DNA from: an uncultured Alteromonadaceae bacterium
Lineage (GTDB): Bacteria; Pseudomonadota; Gammaproteobacteria; Enterobacterales; Alteromonadaceae
Assembly (NCBI GenBank): GCA_947494925.1
Contig: CANLWS010000004.1
Span: forward strand, 248,001 to 312,000
Direction of reading: 5' to 3'
DNA: 64,000 nucleotides
The notes under the pieces were generated by a model. That model searched no databases. It was not told the origin of the DNA and saw only the letters and a list, made by a program, of their open reading frames with translations. Below are positions 59,646-64,000 of this stretch, piece after piece; position 1 is the first letter of the stretch; every line of letters starts with the position of its first letter. Made by a program: the position numbers and the translations under genes.

Positions 59646-61166
59646 TTATCCTGCTCTTGCTAACCATTGTTCGATGTAATCACGATGTGGCGGTAAAGTT
59701 TGCACCATTTGTTGGGTCAGTTGATGGTTGCGGTTGATAATTTGTTGTGCTTGTTTGGTATTTCTATGCAAATAGGCCTGTCGGGTAAAGTCAGGTTTAA
59801 AACCCATTCCATAAATAACATATTGATAACTGGCAGCCGGAAACAGTTCTATTGCAGCGTCAAAGTCATTGGTTGTCGGGCCTCTATAGCCCCAAACTGC
59901 CAGATCTTCTCTGAGACTGTCTGGAATTGATGCAGGGTCGCAGTTTTCCTGCCAATAAGGTTCTGGCCGTTTAGTTAGCATGTAATGTAATTTAAGAAAA
60001 TCGATTATCCGCTGCCAACGATAATCCATTTGACTGTTAAAACGTTTCGCAGCAATAGGCATGACAGCATCGTCCGCAGGCAGATTTTCCGCGATGTATC
60101 GTGCCGAAATTTCCACCAGCATAAGTGCCGTTGCTTCAAGTGGTTCTACAAATCCAGCAGCCAAGCCTACTGCGACGCAATTATTTTTCCAGAATTGTTC
60201 GCGATAACCAGACTCAAACTTAATGGTTTTAACGCTTAACTCTTTAGCAGCGGGGCCGACATATTTCCTAAGTACCTGTTCTGCTCTTTCATCGTCCATA
60301 AAACGACTTGAATAAACATGTCCGATTCCGCGCCTGGACGTCAACCCAATATCCCAAATCCAGCCTGCTTCCTGTGCCGTGGCGATTGTATGGCAAGCAA
60401 GAGGTTCATGTTCATCTGCATAAGGCACCTGAATTGCCAACGCGCTATCATTAAACAAAATATCGCTGGTTGACTTAAAAGGAACACCTAATGTTTTGCC
60501 CAGTAAATGGGATGCAAATCCGGAGCAATCGATAAACAAGTCAGCTTCCAACGGACCGTTTTTCTCGAGCTCGATGGAATGAATATCACCATTTGCGGCC
60601 AACTTGGCTTCAAGTACCGTGTCCACAATGTGTTTTACTGCCAGTTTTTCTGTGCAATGCTTTTTCAACACATCCGCAAATGCACCCGCATCGAGATGAT
60701 AGGCGTAATTGCATTGCCCTTGAAATTCGTCTTCATTGAGAGTCCTTGGCGCCAAGCCAGCCTCACAGACTTCATGCTGATAATTTGATTCAATTGCGAA
60801 ATCTTCAATGTTATTGACGTATGGAGCTAAATCAATCCGCCCATACCCCAAGGGAACAGTAAAAGGGTGATAATAGAAATCTCCATTTCCATGCACCCAA
60901 TTGACAAATTTGCCACCTTGTTTAAAGGCCGCATGGCAAGATTTGAAAAAATCGCTTTCTTTGAGACCTATATCCCTAAGTGTGTTTTTCATGGTCGGCC
61001 AGGTACCTTCTCCCACACCGACAGTTGGGATATCTGATGATTCAACCAGGCTCACATGGATGGCGTCTGGTTTGTCGCTATAGTGATGCGCTGCAATGAT
61101 GGAAGCTGTCAGCCAGCCCGCAGTGCCTCCCCCAACAACAACGACTTTTTTTACTGCTTTGGACAT
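59646..61166 (-). CDS. tryptophan-halogenase-like flavoprotein
   Basis: A 506-residue FAD-dependent protein of the tryptophan halogenase family. The dinucleotide motif VVVGGGTAGWLTASIIA (about 9-25), VGVGEGTWPTM, a Lys in AAFKQGGKFVNW at the place of the catalytic Lys of PrnA-type enzymes, and FVEPLEATALMLVE with the matching Glu are present. The halogenase motif WxWxIP reads WIWDIG, lacking the Pro. No tryptophan or natural-product genes are nearby; instead it sits with a TonB receptor, SapC and sugar genes, as many such proteins do in Alteromonadales and Caulobacterales. Its substrate is unknown and halogenation is doubtful. Confidence 0.8.
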   Translation of the reverse strand: MSKAVKKVVVVGGGTAGWLTASIIAAHHYSDKPDAIHVSLVESSDIPTVGVGEGTWPTMKNTLRDIGLKESDFFKSCHAAFKQGGKFVNWVHGNGDFYYHPFTVPLGYGRIDLAPYVNNIEDFAIESNYQHEVCEAGLAPRTLNEDEFQGQCNYAYHLDAGAFADVLKKHCTEKLAVKHIVDTVLEAKLAANGDIHSIELEKNGPLEADLFIDCSGFASHLLGKTLGVPFKSTSDILFNDSALAIQVPYADEHEPLACHTIATAQEAGWIWDIGLTSRRGIGHVYSSRFMDDERAEQVLRKYVGPAAKELSVKTIKFESGYREQFWKNNCVAVGLAAGFVEPLEATALMLVEISARYIAENLPADDAVMPIAAKRFNSQMDYRWQRIIDFLKLHYMLTKRPEPYWQENCDPASIPDSLREDLAVWGYRGPTTNDFDAAIELFPAASYQYVIYGMGFKPDFTRQAYLHRNTKQAQQIINRNHQLTQQMVQTLPPHRDYIEQWLARAG

Positions 61167-61260
61167 GTATTTTGGATTACCCGTTCAGAGGTTGAAATAT
61201 AATCAATTCAGGGAAATTCAATTAGAATCGATGAACACTTTTCTATCATTTTACCCACTT

Positions 61261-61373
61261 TTTATCCAATAAACCTACACAGATGTATTGGATAAAAATG
61301 GCCCGCTTCTAGATTAGGCGGGCCACTGTAAAAACATAGTGTGTGTCAACTTTCAAAGGAAAATTGACACACA
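61261..61373 (-). terminator. three consecutive hairpins after the TonB receptor gene
   Basis: In transcript (minus) order: TGTGTGTCAA/TTGACACACA (61340-61349 with 61364-61373, ten bases past the stop), then TGGCCCGC/GCGGGCCA (61299-61306 with 61318-61325) followed by TTTTTA, then TTTATCCAAT/ATTGGATAAA (61261-61270 with 61287-61296). The middle one is a good terminator; the others may protect or regulate the downstream halogenase-like message. Confidence 0.7.
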
Positions 61374-61382
61374 TATTGCTCA

Positions 61383-64000
61383 TTAGAAGTTGGCTCGCAC
61401 ACCAACTGCATAACGAGCACCTGAGTCTTGAATCAAAGTAAGTTGATTCGCAAAACGGCCATGTTTGATTGTTTCTTCACCCGTTACGTTGATACCTTCA
61501 AAGAATACTGTAAAGTTTTCATTGATGTCGTAACTGGCACTCACATCCCATTGTCCGTATGTATCAACGAACTCCGGCTCGCCCGTAGTCGGGTTACTCA
61601 ATGTTTGTAGGAATGATTCACGGTTGTTAAACGCTACCCGTGCTTGCCATGCATCTTGTTCATAGAACAACACCAGATTCTGTGAATCACCTAACCCTTC
61701 AAGTGCAAAAGTTTGAGAGGTTGAGGTATCAATTTCTGCATCACTGTTCACGACAGTGGCGTTAGCAGTAATACCAAAGCCACTTTCCCAAACATGGGTA
61801 AAGGCAATTTCGAAACCGTTTACTTCTGCTGTCTCACCATTTTGTGGGCGACTAACAAAGAAGTCCTCACTCACACCTTGCAACTCTTCGGATACTACCG
61901 CACCCGGAGGAAGTAGATCAGGTGTACAGTTTCCGCACACATTACCTGGCGTGTTTTCGCGCGCTGATAAGGTAAGAGTTTCTGTGCCGCGTAATGTAAT
62001 AATGAAGTCTTCAACTTCTTTGTTAAAGTATGCAAAAGTAAAGGAACTCGCGTCGCCGAAGTACCATTCGTAAGATAAGTCCCAGTTTTCAGACTTAAAT
62101 GGTTTGAGATTCGGGTTACCGCCGCTGGCCGTTAAGTTCTGTAATCGAGGTTCACCTATATTGGTTACAGGAGACAGTTGATCAAGTGTTGGCCTGGTGA
62201 TCGAATCATAAACGGAGAATCGCAGCACCATGTCGTCCTGAAGATCCAGTTTGAAGTTCACGCTAGGCAATAAGTTGGCGTAATCGCCTCCTTGGGTTAC
62301 TGGCGTCGTATCATCCTCGAAGTCCGTAGCGAACAAGGTTGTGTCGCTAGTGGCAATAATGTCTTCAAGTACCTGCTCTTCACCCTCGACAGAAACTTTA
62401 GTTTCGCTGTAGCGTGCTCCAATATTGACAGTCCAAGGCATATCACCTAACTCACCTTCAAACAGGAAGTCCACATACAAGCTTGTGACCTCTTCACTGA
62501 TGATCGAAAAATCAGGTTGAAGTGAAGGAGCCCAACCTCCGTTCGCAGCAATGATACCCGCAGTTGTACCGGCAGGAACACCTGCTGTAGCGTCGTTGGC
62601 CAATTGCATGGTGGTATTGGTTTCAAGCACATCAAAGAACGCCGCGGCATCATAGGTATACCAGGTATCGTGAACACCACCGAAGAAATTATTCGCAGTG
62701 TAAGGTGTGAGCGTGCCATCAGGTACCGCTACACGATAACCACCGAACAGGCCAAACAGGTCTGTACCTGCTGTACCGTGTCGGAAATTCTGAAGACGCT
62801 TTTCACGATCCTGATAATAAGCACCAAATTTCATATTAGTGAAGGTGTCACTATCAGGTAAGTATTCGAAATCTGCTTTTAACTCAGTGATTTCATCTTC
62901 ATCCAGGTCCCCTTCCTGCGCATAAACATGCGCACGTCCTTCGCTCGCGGCTGGAATATTCGCACCATCAAACCTTTCATGTTCGGTACGTAGCCGTCCA
63001 CCCTCGAGAATCGAAGCATAGTTGTTTACAATACCGATTACGCTGAAGTAAGTATCACCGCCTGATGTATCGTTCTCAGCTTCAGAAGTCGAAATATCAA
63101 AACTGGCTTTCAGATCTTCCTGAATATCCCAGTCAACATTCAAACCAAAGGCTTTTAAAGATACATCTCTTCGGCCACGCGTACTTTCCACAAAGTCAGT
63201 AGCAGCGTTGCCGCCCACCTGATCGATATAGGTTGCAGTACGCGTTTCCTGGTCAAACCTTACCTCACCAACACGCGTTGGCTCATACCAAGCTGCCAAA
63301 TCATGGACTTGCGAATCAACTTCAAATTCTGAAACAAAACCATCAAAAGTAATAGTCACTTCATCTGTTGGTGCATATTGCAATACTAAAGAAGCGTTTG
63401 TTCTTGTCCTTTCTTGAACATCCGACACATGGTCCATATTCCGTGGAATATAGATGTTACTTGCCAGAACCTCGCCAGCCGTGTTGGATACGGTAATACC
63501 GGGTCTCCAACCTGCGGTACCAATAGAGTTAATGTCAACATCACGTTTCTGGTGAGAAGCAGCAAACAACACACCAAAGGTGTCATCATTAAACGTATTA
63601 CTCACTAAAATTGAAGCACTGGGGGACGTTTCTTCGTTGAGATCTTCATATGTTGCTTTAACAGAACCAGCAACTCTGAAACCGTCTATATCAAATGGAC
63701 GGGCAGTGGTCGTGTTGATTGTAGAACCAATACCGCCTTCCTGAAGCGTTGCATTCATACTTTTATAAACGCTTGCTCCGGTAATCATTTCCGCAGCCAG
63801 TACATCAAAGCTAAATTCACGACCAGGGTTTTCCGTCGCTATCTGACGGCCATTAACCATTACATTATTAAACTGGGGACCAAAGCCACGTACAGTTACA
63901 AACTGGCCTTCGCCACCGCTTCGATCTATTGAAACCCCTGTTATGCGTTGAAGAGATTCCGCAACATTAAGATCCGGGAATTTGCCCAAATCTTCTGCTG
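61383..64000 (-). CDS. TonB-dependent receptor (partial)
   Basis: At least 868 residues of an outer-membrane TonB-dependent receptor; the 5' end (signal, TonB box) lies beyond base 64000, and the frame stays open to the window edge. The plug domain shows LGKFPDLNVAESLQRITGVS followed by GEGQFVTVRGFGPQFNNVMV and GSTINTTTARPFDI, typical of carbohydrate-type receptors in Alteromonadales. The rest alternates barrel strands and loops and ends SGARYAVGVRANF with the terminal Phe. Two close Cys (VCGNC) lie in a predicted surface loop. Clustered with galactose and glycerol genes, it likely imports a galactose-containing glycan or glycoside. Confidence 0.93.
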   Translation of the reverse strand, partial: AEDLGKFPDLNVAESLQRITGVSIDRSGGEGQFVTVRGFGPQFNNVMVNGRQIATENPGREFSFDVLAAEMITGASVYKSMNATLQEGGIGSTINTTTARPFDIDGFRVAGSVKATYEDLNEETSPSASILVSNTFNDDTFGVLFAASHQKRDVDINSIGTAGWRPGITVSNTAGEVLASNIYIPRNMDHVSDVQERTRTNASLVLQYAPTDEVTITFDGFVSEFEVDSQVHDLAAWYEPTRVGEVRFDQETRTATYIDQVGGNAATDFVESTRGRRDVSLKAFGLNVDWDIQEDLKASFDISTSEAENDTSGGDTYFSVIGIVNNYASILEGGRLRTEHERFDGANIPAASEGRAHVYAQEGDLDEDEITELKADFEYLPDSDTFTNMKFGAYYQDREKRLQNFRHGTAGTDLFGLFGGYRVAVPDGTLTPYTANNFFGGVHDTWYTYDAAAFFDVLETNTTMQLANDATAGVPAGTTAGIIAANGGWAPSLQPDFSIISEEVTSLYVDFLFEGELGDMPWTVNIGARYSETKVSVEGEEQVLEDIIATSDTTLFATDFEDDTTPVTQGGDYANLLPSVNFKLDLQDDMVLRFSVYDSITRPTLDQLSPVTNIGEPRLQNLTASGGNPNLKPFKSENWDLSYEWYFGDASSFTFAYFNKEVEDFIITLRGTETLTLSARENTPGNVCGNCTPDLLPPGAVVSEELQGVSEDFFVSRPQNGETAEVNGFEIAFTHVWESGFGITANATVVNSDAEIDTSTSQTFALEGLGDSQNLVLFYEQDAWQARVAFNNRESFLQTLSNPTTGEPEFVDTYGQWDVSASYDINENFTVFFEGINVTGEETIKHGRFANQLTLIQDSGARYAVGVRANF

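Noticed and set aside
59646-61166. Natural-product biosynthesis cluster suggested by the halogenase-like gene
   Set aside because: No NRPS, PKS or tailoring genes are nearby; the context is sugar uptake, and the WxWxIP motif is altered.

Overview
The window looks like chromosomal DNA of a marine gammaproteobacterium of the Alteromonadales (Alteromonas/Glaciecola/Paraglaciecola-like). The basis is gene order and protein character: pdhR-aceE-aceF-lpdA next to ampD/ampE, nadC and pilA-C-D; coaE-zapD-yacG; mutT-secA; a complete dcw cell-wall and division cluster; and a carbohydrate locus with a TonB-dependent receptor, SapC proteins and a flavin halogenase-like protein, an assortment often seen in marine Alteromonadales. 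The genus is inference. No rRNA, tRNA, CRISPR array, prophage or insertion sequence was recognised.

Layout. (1) 1-9.3 kb, accessory and housekeeping genes: two tandem alpha/beta hydrolases (the first cut by the window edge), an SDR, a DUF1289 protein, a PepSY membrane protein, then a co-directional set of outer-membrane barrel, YfiR-like periplasmic protein and membrane GGDEF-EAL protein, followed by a membrane-anchored AraC regulator, a small secreted protein and a lipoprotein. (2) 9.4-16.9 kb, minus strand: the pyruvate dehydrogenase locus pdhR-aceE-aceF-lpdA with two PdhR-type operators upstream of pdhR. (3) 16.9-25.5 kb: ampD-ampE on minus; a retropepsin-like protease, nadC, the type IV pilus genes pilA, pilC, pilD (no pilB between pilA and pilC), coaE, zapD and yacG on plus; a TPR protein and mutT on minus. 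(4) 25.6-47.6 kb, all minus: mraZ-rsmH-ftsL-ftsI-murE-murF-mraY-murD-ftsW-murG-murC-ddlB-ftsQ-ftsA-ftsZ-lpxC, then an M23 peptidase and secA. Most dcw genes overlap by a few bases. Three direct repeats of the MraZ-box type lie upstream of mraZ.

(5) 48-64 kb is the distinctive part. A seven-gene plus-strand operon encodes an aldose-dehydrogenase-type SDR, 2-dehydro-3-deoxygalactonokinase, KDPGal aldolase, an SMP-30 lactonase, a GntR/FCD regulator, glycerol kinase and aldose 1-epimerase. Convergent to it lie a TonB-dependent receptor (cut by the window edge), a tryptophan-halogenase-like flavoprotein, two SapC proteins, an SGLT-type sodium symporter and an FAD glycerol-3-phosphate dehydrogenase. 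Together they describe uptake of a galactose-containing compound, oxidative (De Ley-Doudoroff) breakdown of the galactose and phosphorylative breakdown of glycerol. The pairing of galactose and glycerol catabolism in one operon suggests that a galactosyl-glycerol such as the red-algal osmolyte floridoside is the natural substrate. This is inference: the required galactosidase and the galactonate dehydratase are not in the window and may lie beyond base 64000.

Several starts were moved inward from the longest reading frame because a good ribosome-binding site or family alignment supports it (ampD, the retropepsin, coaE, murG, ftsW, murE, dgoA, glpK, galM).
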